The notes under the pieces are model-generated. The model saw only the letters and a list, made by a program, of their open reading frames with translations. It did no database searches and was not told the origin of the DNA. Made by a program: the position numbers and the translations under genes. This document shows positions 9,161 to 19,755 of a stretch of DNA of 42,046 nt, piece after piece. Source of the stretch: Halobacteriales archaeon SW_6_65_15 (GTDB lineage Archaea; Halobacteriota; Halobacteria; Halobacteriales; Haladaptataceae); assembly GCA_003023465.1 (NCBI GenBank), contig PXSM01000077.1, positions 1 through 42,046 of the forward strand, written 5' to 3'. The first letter of the stretch is position 1, and each line of letters starts with the position of its first letter.

Positions 9161-10240
9161 ATGGAGATCACCGACTACGAACTGTTCGAGGTGCCCCCGA
9201 GGTGGCTGTTCCTGCGCCTCGAAACCAGCGACGGGACCGTCGGCTGGGGCGAGCCCGTGGTCGAGGGCCGCGCCCACACCGTCCGGGCCGCGGTCGAGGA
9301 GCTCCTGGAGAGCTACCTGCTCGGTAAAGACCCGACGCGGATCGAAGACCACTGGCAGACCATGTACCGCGGCGGGTTCTATCGCGGCGGACCGGTCCTG
9401 ATGTCGGCCATCGCGGGCATCGACCAGGCGCTGTGGGACATCAAAGGCAAGCAGTTCGGCGCGCCCGTCTACGAACTGCTCGGCGGGCGGGCCCGCGAGG
9501 TCGAGGCCGGATTCACGGCCCTCAAGATGAACGCCACCGCCGAGATGGAGCGGATCGACTCGCCCGCCACAGTACGGGAGGCCGAAGCCAGACTCGCAGA
9601 GGTCCGCGAGGCGGTCGGCGACGAGGTGGACGTCGGCGTGGACTTCCACGGCCGGGTCGCCAAGCCGATGGCCAAGCGCCTCGCCAGCGCACTGGAGCCC
9701 TACGAGCCGATGTTCGTCGAGGAGCCGGTCCTGCCCGAGCACAACGATGCCCTGCCGGAGATCGCGGCCCACACCACGATTCCCATCGCCACGGGCGAAC
9801 GGATGTACTCGCGATGGGACTTCAAGCAGGTCCTCGAATCGCAGGCCGTGGACGTGATCCAGCCCGACCTGAGCCACGCCGGCGGCATCACGGAGGTCCG
9901 GAAGATCGCCGCGATGGCCGAGGCTTACGACGTGGCGCTCGCGCCCCACTGTCCGCTGGGTCCCATCGCGCTGGCGGCTTGCGTGCAGGTTGACGCCTGC
10001 ACCCACAACGCCCTGATTCAGGAGCAGAGCCTCGACATCCACTACAACGAGGGCAGCGACCTGCTGGACTACCTCGCGGACCCCTCCGTCTTCGAGTACC
10101 ACGACGGGTACGTCGAACTCCCGGACGGGCCGGGACTCGGCATCGAAATCGACGAGTCGGTCGTCCGCGAGCGCGCGGGCGACGTGAACTGGCACAACCC
10201 CGTCTGGCGACACGCCGACGGAAGCGTCGCGGAGTGGTGA
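9161..10240 (+). CDS. Mandelate racemase/muconate lactonizing family enolase, D-galactonate dehydratase-like
   Basis: [107 protein letters not shown]. Confidence 0.88.
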   Translation: MEITDYELFEVPPRWLFLRLETSDGTVGWGEPVVEGRAHTVRAAVEELLESYLLGKDPTRIEDHWQTMYRGGFYRGGPVLMSAIAGIDQALWDIKGKQFGAPVYELLGGRAREVEAGFTALKMNATAEMERIDSPATVREAEARLAEVREAVGDEVDVGVDFHGRVAKPMAKRLASALEPYEPMFVEEPVLPEHNDALPEIAAHTTIPIATGERMYSRWDFKQVLESQAVDVIQPDLSHAGGITEVRKIAAMAEAYDVALAPHCPLGPIALAACVQVDACTHNALIQEQSLDIHYNEGSDLLDYLADPSVFEYHDGYVELPDGPGLGIEIDESVVRERAGDVNWHNPVWRHADGSVAEW

Positions 10241-10241
10241 G

Positions 10242-10589
10242 ATGGCGGAGCCACTCGACTCGTTTCCGGACGTGGAGGGTGAGGACGACCGAGAACTGGT
10301 CGCTCGCCACCAACAGGCGGTTCGGAATCTGGAGGGCGTGACGGTTGACGGCCTCGTCTACGAGTACCGGACCCAGTTTCACCGGGACCCCCTCGTGACC
10401 CAGACCGAGACGGCCTACTACCTCTCGGTCCGGAGCCACGTCTGGGACGAATTTGGGGAGCGAATGGGGTTGAGCGACGCGGAGCTGGAGACCCTGAAGG
10501 ACGCCCACGCCGAACAGTTCGCGGCGAGCGTGGGGGAGGAGACGGGCGACGCGAAGAATGGCGAGGACATGATCCTGACGAAGGAGTGA
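10242..10589 (+). CDS. Conserved haloarchaeal hypothetical protein
   Basis: 115-aa acidic ORF starting just after the upstream stop. Confidence 0.65.
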   Translation: MAEPLDSFPDVEGEDDRELVARHQQAVRNLEGVTVDGLVYEYRTQFHRDPLVTQTETAYYLSVRSHVWDEFGERMGLSDAELETLKDAHAEQFAASVGEETGDAKNGEDMILTKE

Positions 10590-10651
10590 TACGAACTCCG
10601 GTGGCGGACAGAAGACAAACGGTTTATGCTGTCCGTCGGCGAGAGAAGACC

Positions 10652-11644
10652 ATGCCCTCCAACGCGTCACGACGAACGATTCTCGCGGCGTGCACCGCGA
10701 TAGCTACGTCGACGGTCGGCGGCTGTTTGGAAGCACTGACCGGCAGATCGGAGTCGGACTCGTTGCGCAAGCTAACGCTCCGGTTGTCTCATCGAGACGG
10801 GTCGCTTCGCGAGCGACACGTCGTGGACCTCGACGAAACCCGGATACCGTGGGACGAAGCGGCGTTCGCGGCGGCGCTCGACGGCGAGTCGTACACGACG
10901 ACGACCCGGAAGCCGTTCTTCGCCAGCGACCGACCGAAGTACGTCAAGCACGACGGCACCTACTACGAACTCGGCTCGGTCGTCGTAAACGAAGCGACCC
11001 ACGTCCACCCCGTTCTGCGTCTGGAGACGGTCGGCCGGACGAGCGAGATGAACTCGGTTCCCGACCACGTCTCCCGGTCCGAACTTCCTGAAGAGGATCG
11101 ACAGGCCGTACACGTCGCATACATGGCGGCGAGAGCCCGCGGCAACGAGGGCGGCGTGCCGTGGGGACTCGTCGAGCGCGGCGGGTACGTCTACCGGAAC
11201 GAGGACGCCGTGGAGAACAGTCGCCTGCTCGGCGATTCGGGACCGTCGCACGTCGAGTATCGGGACCGGATATACGCGGTCGAGGTGACCCGCGAGGAGT
11301 TCCGAGAACCGGTCTATCGGGCGACCGTCGAACCCGTCACGGAGAACGAGACCGCCGTGGAGACGATTCTGCGCGCTCGACTGGTCGACGCCTACGTCGA
11401 CCGGGGCGACCTCTCGGCGGAAGCCCAGTCAGTTCTGCGGAAGGCCCGGCGCGACGGCGGCTACGCCGAGTCACACCCCTACTCGGCGGCGTTCGAGACG
11501 GTACTCCGGGAACTCGACCGCCGGGCGTACCTCGACGGAAACGTCGAAAGTGACGCTGGCGTAGCGCCGAACGAGCGAAGGCTCGTCCGATACGACGGCC
11601 GATACTTCGACTACCGACTCGAATTCGGGGAGGCGGACGCGTGA
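10652..11644 (+). CDS. Putative lipoprotein, unknown function
   Basis: MPSNASRRTILAACTAIATSTVGGCLEALTG: twin-Arg plus lipobox. Confidence 0.7.
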   Translation: MPSNASRRTILAACTAIATSTVGGCLEALTGRSESDSLRKLTLRLSHRDGSLRERHVVDLDETRIPWDEAAFAAALDGESYTTTTRKPFFASDRPKYVKHDGTYYELGSVVVNEATHVHPVLRLETVGRTSEMNSVPDHVSRSELPEEDRQAVHVAYMAARARGNEGGVPWGLVERGGYVYRNEDAVENSRLLGDSGPSHVEYRDRIYAVEVTREEFREPVYRATVEPVTENETAVETILRARLVDAYVDRGDLSAEAQSVLRKARRDGGYAESHPYSAAFETVLRELDRRAYLDGNVESDAGVAPNERRLVRYDGRYFDYRLEFGEADA

Positions 11645-11728
11645 CGCGGAGTGTCCGTGAGAAGGTTCGACCGAGGGAGTCCACCGGCCCACAGGAATAC
11701 GACTACTGACGCCGTACCCTGGAGGGTC

Positions 11729-12732
11729 ATGCGAACCGAGATTCCGTACGACCCACGTTCGCGCAGTTGACGGTCCACCTCGACCAGAACGAGGGGATTC
11801 AGGCCGAAGCGGGCGCGATGCTCGGTATCCCGGGGTATCGACGTCGAGACCGGCATGCGAGGAGGGTTCGTCCAGTCGCTCAAGCGGTCGGTGTTCGGCG
11901 GCGAGTCGTTCTTCCTGAACCGGTTCATCGCCCGCGAACCGGGGTCGGTGACCTTCGCGCCGCGACTCCCCGGCGACGTAATCGAGCGCGACCTCGGGAC
12001 CGAACCGCTGTTCGTCCAGTCGAGTTCGTTCCTCGCCGGGACGCCGGGGGTCGAAATCGACACCAAGTTCGGCGGGTTCAAGACCTTCTTCGCGGGCGAG
12101 GGGCTCTTCCTGCTGAGGCTAACCGGCCCGGGACGCGCGTTCCTGTCGAGCTTCGGTGCCATCGACGAGATCCGACTCGGGGCCGGCGAGGAGTACGTCG
12201 TCGATACCGGCCACGTCGTCGCCTTCGAGTCGTCGATTCCGTACTCGGTCCGGCGAGTCGGCGGCCTCGCCTCGACCGTACTCAGTGGAGAGGGACTGGT
12301 CGTGGAGTTCGAAGGTCCGGGGACCGTCTGGACCCAGTCGCGGAGCCCCGACGCCTTCCTCTCGTGGATCGCCGCAAACGCCCCGTCCGGAACCGGGGCC
12401 GTCGTTCCGGTCGATTACTCGTCCGATTCGACGCCGACCGCGGCGGGGGTGAGAGCGGGATTATCGCTCCACCGGGCGGAGATTCCCCGAGGGCCGGGAA
12501 GCCACCGAGGAGAGGCGAAGGGTCGCCACGGGGAGGAACCGCGCCACGTCGGGGACGCAACGAGCCACCTCGCGGGCGCAGTGGAGCACCACGGGGACGC
12601 GGTGGAGCTTCCGAGAGGGGCGGAAAGGCACCGAACCGGAACCGAGGGGCCTCCGGCGGTGGAACGCGAGTCGGCGGAAATCGCGGGCCGTCGCGGCAGT
12701 CGGTGGATCAGAATGCAGGAAAGCGTCGATAG
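11729..12732 (+). pseudogene. AIM24-family protein gene with apparent compensating frameshifts
   Basis: Protein pieces in two frames: LTVHLDQNEGIQAEAGAMLGI (frame of 11767) and IDVETGMRGGFVQSLKRSVFGGESFFLNRF...GPGRAFLSSFGAIDEI (frame of 11855); the initiating frame hits TGA after 13 codons. Confidence 0.7.
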
Positions 12733-12741
12733 GAATCGGGA

Positions 12742-13749
12742 TTACGCGGAGTCGTGAATCTGGCGCATAGTCCCGTCCGAGGCGAAGATGGCGTCCACGA
12801 CGCGCTGAACCCGGTTCGCCTCCGCGAACGAGACGAGGTCGCCCCCTTCGCCGTCCAACTCGGCGACGAATTCGTCCACGAGGGTGAGCGTGGTTCGCTC
12901 TCGGGCGTCGTTCAGGACGGTCTCGTCGTCCCCGCACCGGTTCTCGACGAGCCTGTACCATTCGAGGAGCGAGAGCGAGCCCTGCGAACCGACGACCGTG
13001 ATGGAGTTCTCCTCCGACTGCTGGTGGTCCGTGAGCAGGTCGATGGTTCCGTGGACCTCGTTGCCACCTCGGCCGGTCTCCGTCCCGCGAGGGTCGTCCA
13101 CCGCGAAGTGACCGACGATGGACTCCTCGTACCGGTCGGGGGCGCTGTAGGTGACCTCCGCACTGACGCGCTCGATGGGGCCAAATATCTCCTGTACGCC
13201 GAAGAGGAAGTGCGTGCCGACCTCTCGGAGTGGGCCGCCCTGCTCGCGGGTCCGGAGCCAGTCAACGTCCTGCCACTCGCGGGGCCACCGGGGGAATCGG
13301 AAGTCGAGGGTGATGCGCTTGGGCTGACCGATCTCACCGGCCTCGATTCGCTCTCGCATCGCCACGAATCCCGGCGTGTAACGGAACGGCAGGTTGACGG
13401 CGGTCGCTTGCTCGCTCTCCGCGGCCAGTTCGACCATCCGCTGGCCCTCGTCGGGGTTCTCTGCGAGGGGTTTCTCGCAGATGACGTGCTTGTCGCTTTC
13501 GAGGGCGTCGCGGACGATGGCGGCGTGGTGAACCGGCGGCACGCCGACGTAGACCACGTCCACCTCGTCGCGAGCGATCAGGTCGCGGTGGTCCGCGAAC
13601 GCCTCGCAGTCGTGCTTCTCGGCGAACGCGGACAGTTTCGACTCGTCCACGTCGCAGGCTCCCCAGACGGTCGTTCGCTCGTGGTCGTCGAACGACTCCG
13701 CGAGGCGATTGCCGACGACCCCGCAGCCGATGACACCGACGTCGTACAT
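12742..13749 (-). CDS. Gfo/Idh/MocA family oxidoreductase
   Basis: VGVIGCGVVGNRLAE Rossmann start; HVICEKPLAENPDEG. Confidence 0.88.
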   Translation of the reverse strand: MYDVGVIGCGVVGNRLAESFDDHERTTVWGACDVDESKLSAFAEKHDCEAFADHRDLIARDEVDVVYVGVPPVHHAAIVRDALESDKHVICEKPLAENPDEGQRMVELAAESEQATAVNLPFRYTPGFVAMRERIEAGEIGQPKRITLDFRFPRWPREWQDVDWLRTREQGGPLREVGTHFLFGVQEIFGPIERVSAEVTYSAPDRYEESIVGHFAVDDPRGTETGRGGNEVHGTIDLLTDHQQSEENSITVVGSQGSLSLLEWYRLVENRCGDDETVLNDARERTTLTLVDEFVAELDGEGGDLVSFAEANRVQRVVDAIFASDGTMRQIHDSA

Positions 13750-14080
13750 GCTCGGACGGTTCGGTGCGCGGCATTTGTAACTGCGGGTTGGGAGTTAGGC
13801 GTTCTAGAGCAATATAATTCGTCGTTAAGAGACTATTTAGTGAGGTCCGCTGAAGGGACCTTCCATCGCTAGCTTCCGCTCGGCCGGATAGAAGTCACGT
13901 CGAACCGCCACGCATTGCTAGTGACTGGTTCGGCGGGGCTGTCGCCGAGACCGTCGCATCTCACGTACGGGAGTAATTCCGAATTTCGACGTGATATCCA
14001 GTATATCAAAACCGGGAGGTTTTTGTATTAGAGGATGGTGGGGTTGGTAAGCCGATTGCGAGATTTCCGATTCGAAAACC

Positions 14081-14440
14081 ATGACACGGGATACCGAAGA
14101 CCTCACGGAGCGCGCGCCGTCGCTCGACCAGAACGGACGCGCGGCGTATCGAGTAGCACCGAACGGCCGGAGTCCGAGCACGAACGTCATCGAAGCCGTC
14201 GTCGAGGTGGCCGACTGTGACCCGCTCGCCGGCGACTGCGTGCTCTACGACGTGATCGACCCGGACGCGCTCGACCGACTGTTCGCCGACCGAGATGCCG
14301 GAACCGGCCTGACCGCCGGAAAAGTGGTCTTTTCCCTGCAAGGATGTCGCATCGAAGCCTGCGCCGACGGCAAACTCGTCGTCCACGAACCCCACGACGG
14401 CCACGGGGAGTCGAACACCTCGGCCGCGTGGTCGGCCTGA
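14081..14440 (+). CDS. HalOD1 output domain protein
   Basis: STNVIEAVVEVADCDP...LYDVIDPDALDRLF...VVFSLQGCRIEACADGKLVV. Confidence 0.75.
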   Translation: MTRDTEDLTERAPSLDQNGRAAYRVAPNGRSPSTNVIEAVVEVADCDPLAGDCVLYDVIDPDALDRLFADRDAGTGLTAGKVVFSLQGCRIEACADGKLVVHEPHDGHGESNTSAAWSA

Positions 14441-14625
14441 CCTCGTAAGGTGGGCATAACGCGGGACGAGTCCGCTTCTGCAGCGCGGCGGCCAGTTCGT
14501 CGCTGCACCCGAGTACGACTTCGAACGGCTTCACCGGTCGGTCTCACGCCTGCGACAGGTCGAACGGCGTTTACGAAAAGGTAATGTGGCGGTAGTTGCA
14601 GAATTGGTCAAGGAGCGATTACCGC

Positions 14626-14877
14626 ATGGCCGTCTCGGACAACGTCACGTTTTGGGAGATGTACCGCGAGCTGCCGGTTCGAACGACGATTGCGACCGTC
14701 GTCCCGCTCTTTCTAGGCGTGGCGCAGTTACTCAACGGCGTCGTACACGACGTGCCGATAGTGCGAATTCTCGGGTTCACGGCGGGAATGGTCATCGCAG
14801 CTGTGCTGGTCACTCAGCTCCACCTCGTCCAGTACCACCGTCGAAAGCTCCAGCAGGAAGTGCTCGGCGAGGAGTAG
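14626..14877 (+). CDS. Small membrane protein
   Basis: 83-aa ORF with two hydrophobic segments. Confidence 0.6.
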   Translation: MAVSDNVTFWEMYRELPVRTTIATVVPLFLGVAQLLNGVVHDVPIVRILGFTAGMVIAAVLVTQLHLVQYHRRKLQQEVLGEE

Positions 14878-14895
14878 CGGACCTACTTTGTATTC

Positions 14896-17015
14896 TTACG
14901 CGTCGGGGTCGTGGCGCTCGAACCAGTCCGTCAGTGCTTCTAACCGATGGATGGCCCGGTCGGGGTCGCCGATGGCGTGGTGTTCGTCGGGGTAGACGAC
15001 CAGTTTCGCGGGGACGCCGCGCTTCTTGAGGCTGACGTAGAGCTGTTCGCTCTGGGATGGCGGACACCGCCAGTCGTCGCCGCCCGCGGTCACGAGGAGC
15101 GGGGTGTCCATCTCCCCGACGTCGCCGATGCTGGAGGCGGCCTCGTAGGCCTCCGGGTTCTCCCACGGGAGGCCGAAGTCGTTCGCCCACCAGACGTGGC
15201 AGTCGTCGGTGCCGAACGCCGACCGGAAGTCGTAGACGCCGTGCTCGGCCGCCCCGGCGGCGAACCGGTCGGTCTCGGCGACGAGGTAGCCGGTGGTGAT
15301 GCCGCCGTAGGAGAAGCCCGCGACGAACAGCCGGTCGGGGTCTGCCCACCCGCGTTCGACGAGTTCCTCGACGCCGGCCAGCACGTCGGCCGTCTCGCGG
15401 GGACCCCAGTCGGCGCGGATACACTCGCTGAACTCCCGGCCGTACGAGCTACTCCCGCGGTAGTTCACCCGGAGGACGACGTACCCCCGACCGGTCCAGT
15501 ACGAGAAATCGAAGTCGAAGGTGGGCGCGTCGTAGGCGACCGGCCCGCCGGGGATCGAGGTGATCAGTGGTCGCCGTTCCGGATTTTCAGAGTCGAAGTC
15601 TTCGGGGAGGTACGCGATGGCCTCGACCTCGTGGCCCTCGGACTCGAAGGTGACCCGGCGACACTCGGGCGTGCGGTGGTCGGCGACGAGTTCGTCGTTG
15701 ACCTCGGTGAGTCGCGTCGGGGAAGCGTCCGTCCCGGTGTCACCTTCAGCTTCGAGTCCCTCGGCGTCCGTGGCCTCTGCCTCGCCTTCGAAGTCGTCCG
15801 CGTCCACCGCGTAGAGGTCCTTGCCCTCCTGCGGGTCCGAGAGGACGACGACCGCGGTCCCGCCGCGGAGGTCGAAGCCCTCGACGGTCCGATGGCGGCC
15901 CTGCGCGTCGAAGGTGCGTTCCGGGTCGGCGTCCGCTCGGAATCGCGCGAGTCGAGTCAGCCCCTCGTCGCCGATGGGCGCGAGCAGGTCGTCGCCGTGC
16001 CACGAGATGTCGTATCTGCCGACCGGTCGGTCGAGGTCGGCCGACCACGATTCGTAGGTCTCGCTCGGAGCCGACTCGTCGCCCAACTCGGCGACGTGGA
16101 CCTCGGGCGGAACGTGACCGTTCTCGGGGTCTCTCCCGACGAAGGCGAGTCGGTCGCCGTCCGGGTGCCACTGAAGCTGGTACGCCGTCAGTTCGGAGTC
16201 GGTTACCTTGCGGAGGTCCGAGCCGTCGGGCGCGATGGTGTAGACGTCCATCACGTAGCTGTCGTCCGGGCGCTCGGTCCGGTTCGAGAGGAAGGCGATT
16301 CTCTCTCCCTTCGGCGACCAGGAGGGGTCCAGCCCCGTGATCGGCTCCTCACCTCGTCCAGCCAGCCCTGACCGTCGTACTTGTGCTGGAGGCGTTCCGT
16401 GACGATGGGGCCCCCCTCCGCGCGCCGGTCCGTCAGGTACTCGCGCTCCTCGTCGGTCGGATCGCGGGCCGCGACCACGAGGCGGTCGCCCGCCGGACCC
16501 CAGTCGAAGCCCCTCGCGCCCTCCTCGAAGTCGGTTACCTGCCGGGCGTCCCCGCCGCGGTCGAGGTCGAACGCCCAGACCTGTGACTTGGGTTCGTCGT
16601 CCCCGTTCTCGTCGGCCGCGGCGTTCGCGTCGTTTCCGTCGTCCTCCTCGTCGCTCCCGTCGCCGGGTTCGTCGGACCCCGACCCGGAGTCGTCGATTTC
16701 GATTGCCACGTCGGTCTCGCGGGCGGCCGTGAACCCCAGTTTCGAGCCGTCGGGGCTCCCCTTCGGGGAGCCAGCGTCCGAGACCCGCGTGAGGCGGTGA
16801 GGCTCTCTGGAGCCGTCGGTCGGAACGACGAACAGCGAACTCCGTCGGTCGTCGTTGTCGCGGTCGAACTCGTCGGCGACGAAAGCGACGCGCTCGCCGT
16901 CAGGCGAGACTGCAGGGTCGGAGACCAGCGTCAGGTCGTAGAAGTCTTCGAGGTCGAGTGGGTCTGGAGTGTTGGAGATGTCGGATGTGTCGTGTGAGTC
17001 AGAGGAGTCGCTCAT
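14896..17015 (-). pseudogene. S9 family (prolyl oligopeptidase/acylaminoacyl peptidase) serine peptidase, frameshifted near 16350
   Basis: N-terminal half MSDSSDS...LQHKYDGQGWLDEV and C-terminal half with GFSYGGITTGYL lie in different frames that meet at ~16345-16355. Confidence 0.8.
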
Positions 17016-17113
17016 GGAGATAGCCTCGGGTGCCGTCCCCATTAGGGTGTGGGCAGGGGCAATCCGGTGGCTCGCGGGAGCGCGAGCAGTGGAGGCGCGA
17101 GCGGCCGAGTCGG

Positions 17114-18118
17114 TCACCCGCTTCGCGAGGTGCTCACGACGTAGATTCCCAAGGCCATGACGGCTCCGCCGAAGAGGAATCCGCCGCCGACTCGCTCGTC
17201 GAGAAAGACGACCCCGAGCACGGTTCCGACGACCGGCTGGGCGAAGAAGAACACCGCGACGGTGCCCGCGTCCACGTATTCGAGGCCCTTGTACCAGAGG
17301 TACCACGCGGCCGCGGTGCTGGCGAGTCCGAGGTAGAGAACCGCCGCGGCGACGGAGAGCGACGGCGAGAGGAGCACGTCTTCGACGGCGTACCCAGTCA
17401 CGAGGAGTTCCCCGAGAGCGAGGCCCCCCAGCATCGGCACGGCGGCGACCGTCGAGTAGGTCGCGGTCACCAGCGCGGAGTACTTCCGGACGAGCGGCTT
17501 CCCGTAGACGGTGTAGGCCGCCCACGCGAAACTGGCCGCGAGGAGCACCGCGACCCCGCCGAGGTTGCCCGCGGCCATCGCTGCGAGGTCGTACCGACCC
17601 GCGAGGACGACGAGAGTGCCCGCCGCGGCGAGAGTCATCCCCGCGGTCTTGCGCCGGGTCAGAGGCTCGGAGAGGACTGAGATTCCTAGCAGGAGGGTGA
17701 ACACGGGCGTCAGAACCGTCAGGAGCGCTCCCTGACTCGCGTTGGTCAGGTCGGTGCCGACGAACTGGGTGGCGATGGTCGCGGTGACCCAGCCGCCGAG
17801 GACGATCAGGTTGCGCCAGTCAGACCGCGAGAAGTTCCGCCCCGGTTGGCCTCCTCGGGGAGCCGTCCCCCACCGGACCAGCGCGAGCAGGGCGGCCGCT
17901 CCGAGCGCGACCCGGAGGAACCCGAGCGTGACCGGCGGAATCGCCGAGAAGCTCCACTTGCTGACGACGTACATGCCTCCCCAGAGCGCGGCCGCGGCGA
18001 GCGGTGCGAGCGCGTAGGTGAGGCCGCCGAGCGACTCGCTACGTGACGAGTCACCCGATGAGTCAGGCGAATCGCTGGTGGCACCCGAGGGAGACGCTCG
18101 GCTCTGGTCGTCGGCCAT
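17114..18118 (-). CDS. DMT superfamily (EamA) transporter
   Basis: About 10 TM segments, two EamA-like halves: ALWGGMYVVSKWSFSAIPPVTLGFLR, ASFAWAAYTVYGKPL. Confidence 0.85.
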   Translation of the reverse strand: MADDQSRASPSGATSDSPDSSGDSSRSESLGGLTYALAPLAAAALWGGMYVVSKWSFSAIPPVTLGFLRVALGAAALLALVRWGTAPRGGQPGRNFSRSDWRNLIVLGGWVTATIATQFVGTDLTNASQGALLTVLTPVFTLLLGISVLSEPLTRRKTAGMTLAAAGTLVVLAGRYDLAAMAAGNLGGVAVLLAASFAWAAYTVYGKPLVRKYSALVTATYSTVAAVPMLGGLALGELLVTGYAVEDVLLSPSLSVAAAVLYLGLASTAAAWYLWYKGLEYVDAGTVAVFFFAQPVVGTVLGVVFLDERVGGGFLFGGAVMALGIYVVSTSRSG

Positions 18119-18244
18119 GGCGTACGGTGTACTGTGCGGTGACTGGTATTTGAATGTGCGTGATTGAAGGTGCGGTGGTACCGCCAGATAGTATTGTGGA
18201 AACCTTGCAAAACGGTTAAAGCTGGCCGACGCCAAAGGCGAGTA

Positions 18245-18694
18245 ATGACCGACGACGAACTGGAAGCCATCCGCGAGCGGAAGCGAGAGGAACTCCTCGA
18301 GGAGGAGCCAAACGTGGGTGAAAGGGACTCGGATGTGGGTGCCGACGTGAGCGACGCTGGCGACTCGACGGTCGCACCCGACGAACCCGTCCACGTCGAA
18401 AGCGTCGAACAGTTCTCGACCGTGACCACCCAACACGACGTGGTGTTGGTGGACTTCTACGCGGACTGGTGTGGTCCGTGCACCATGCTCGAACCCACCG
18501 TGGCCGCCATCGCCGAGAACACCGACGCCGCCGTGGCGAAGGTTGACATCGACGAGCATCAGGGCCTCGCGGCCCAGTACGGCGTCCGGAGCGTTCCGAC
18601 CCTGCTCCTGTTCGCCGACGGTACGCAGGTCGAGCAGATCGTCGGCGCGCAGGACGAAGCGAAGTTGACCGCACTCGTGGAACGGTACGCCTGA
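18245..18694 (+). CDS. Thioredoxin family protein
   Basis: VDFYADWCGPCTMLEP, YGVRSVPTLLLFADG. Confidence 0.92.
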   Translation: MTDDELEAIRERKREELLEEEPNVGERDSDVGADVSDAGDSTVAPDEPVHVESVEQFSTVTTQHDVVLVDFYADWCGPCTMLEPTVAAIAENTDAAVAKVDIDEHQGLAAQYGVRSVPTLLLFADGTQVEQIVGAQDEAKLTALVERYA

Positions 18695-18754
18695 GCTGAT
18701 CTTCACGCCGTTCGCTTCGAGTCTCCGCGACGATAGGCCACCGAGAGGAGCACG

Positions 18755-19318
18755 ATGGGCTTTCACACGTTCGATCCCGAGTCGGCGGACAAGCTCGAAG
18801 ACGAGTCCCGGTATCGCTATCTCTCGCGCGAGGAGTTGGTGAGTGCACTCGACCTCGGTCGGGGAAGGTCGCGCGACACGATTGCCGACCTTGGAAGCGG
18901 CACCGGGTTCTACACCGACGACGTTGCCCCCTTCGCTGGCGACGTTCGAGCCGTGGACCTGCAGGACGCGATGCACGAACTGTACCGCGAGAAGGGCGTT
19001 CCCGAGAACGTGGAGCTGGTGACCGCCGACGTGGAGGACTTGCCGTTCGGCGACGGCGAACTCGACGCCGCATTCTCCACGATGACGTTCCACGAATTCG
19101 CCAGTGAGGGAGCACTGGCGGAGGTCGCCAGAGTGCTCGAGGACGGCGCACGGTTCGTCGTCGCAGACTGGACTGCAAATGGTGACGGCGAGAGCGGCCC
19201 GCCGGTCACCGAGCGCTACGACCGCGACGAGGCGGTCGAACTCCTCGAAGATGCGGGGTTCGAGGTTCTTCGGGGCGACGAGCGCCCCGAGACGTTCTTC
19301 GTGATCGCGATGGCGTAG
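18755..19318 (+). CDS. Class I SAM-dependent methyltransferase
   Basis: IADLGSGTGFYTDDVAPF, VDLQDAM, ADVEDLPFGDGELDAAFS. Confidence 0.85.
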   Translation: MGFHTFDPESADKLEDESRYRYLSREELVSALDLGRGRSRDTIADLGSGTGFYTDDVAPFAGDVRAVDLQDAMHELYREKGVPENVELVTADVEDLPFGDGELDAAFSTMTFHEFASEGALAEVARVLEDGARFVVADWTANGDGESGPPVTERYDRDEAVELLEDAGFEVLRGDERPETFFVIAMA

Positions 19319-19535
19319 CGGTGAGGGAAGTGGATTTTCATTCCCTTTAGTGGTGATATCACGTGGTAAAGGATGGAATAGTTGTTTTGTGGAGAGGATC
19401 GTTTAGACGAGGAAGCCGTTAAACGGTAAGCAGTCCCTACCAACCCCGTCGTTTCCGCTGTTTTATCGAACTGGTCGGTCGGGGAGACGGATCGAGGAGA
19501 CGGGCCCAGTTTTGAGTGAAACGACGAGACGGGTA

Positions 19536-19571
19536 TCCCGTGGGTAGGGAAGGACACCACGATTTCCGGTG
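19536..19571 (+). repeat. Direct repeat copy 1 containing an ORB-like core
   Basis: tcccgtgggtagggaaggacaccacgatttccggtg; near-identical to 19721-19755. Confidence 0.8.
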
Positions 19572-19720
19572 TTTTCGAACGTCGGCGAAGAAAGGAGAAG
19601 GCGACCAGGGCGGCTCAGACCGACGAATGACTCGAATCGGCTGTTGCTCGACCCCACCATTTCCGCTGTTGTCCGATCTGGACCCTACTGTTGGCTGATC
19701 TAAACCGACCAAGAGCAACA

Positions 19721-19755
19721 TCCCGTGGGTAGGGATGACACCACGATTTCCGGTG
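19721..19755 (+). repeat. Direct repeat copy 2 containing an ORB-like core
   Basis: tcccgtgggtagggatgacaccacgatttccggtg. Confidence 0.8.

Noticed and set aside
14947-16371. Long plus-strand ORF (474 aa) opposite the S9 peptidase
   Set aside because: Shadow ORF from high GC3 codon bias; no family motifs, while the minus strand encodes a clear peptidase
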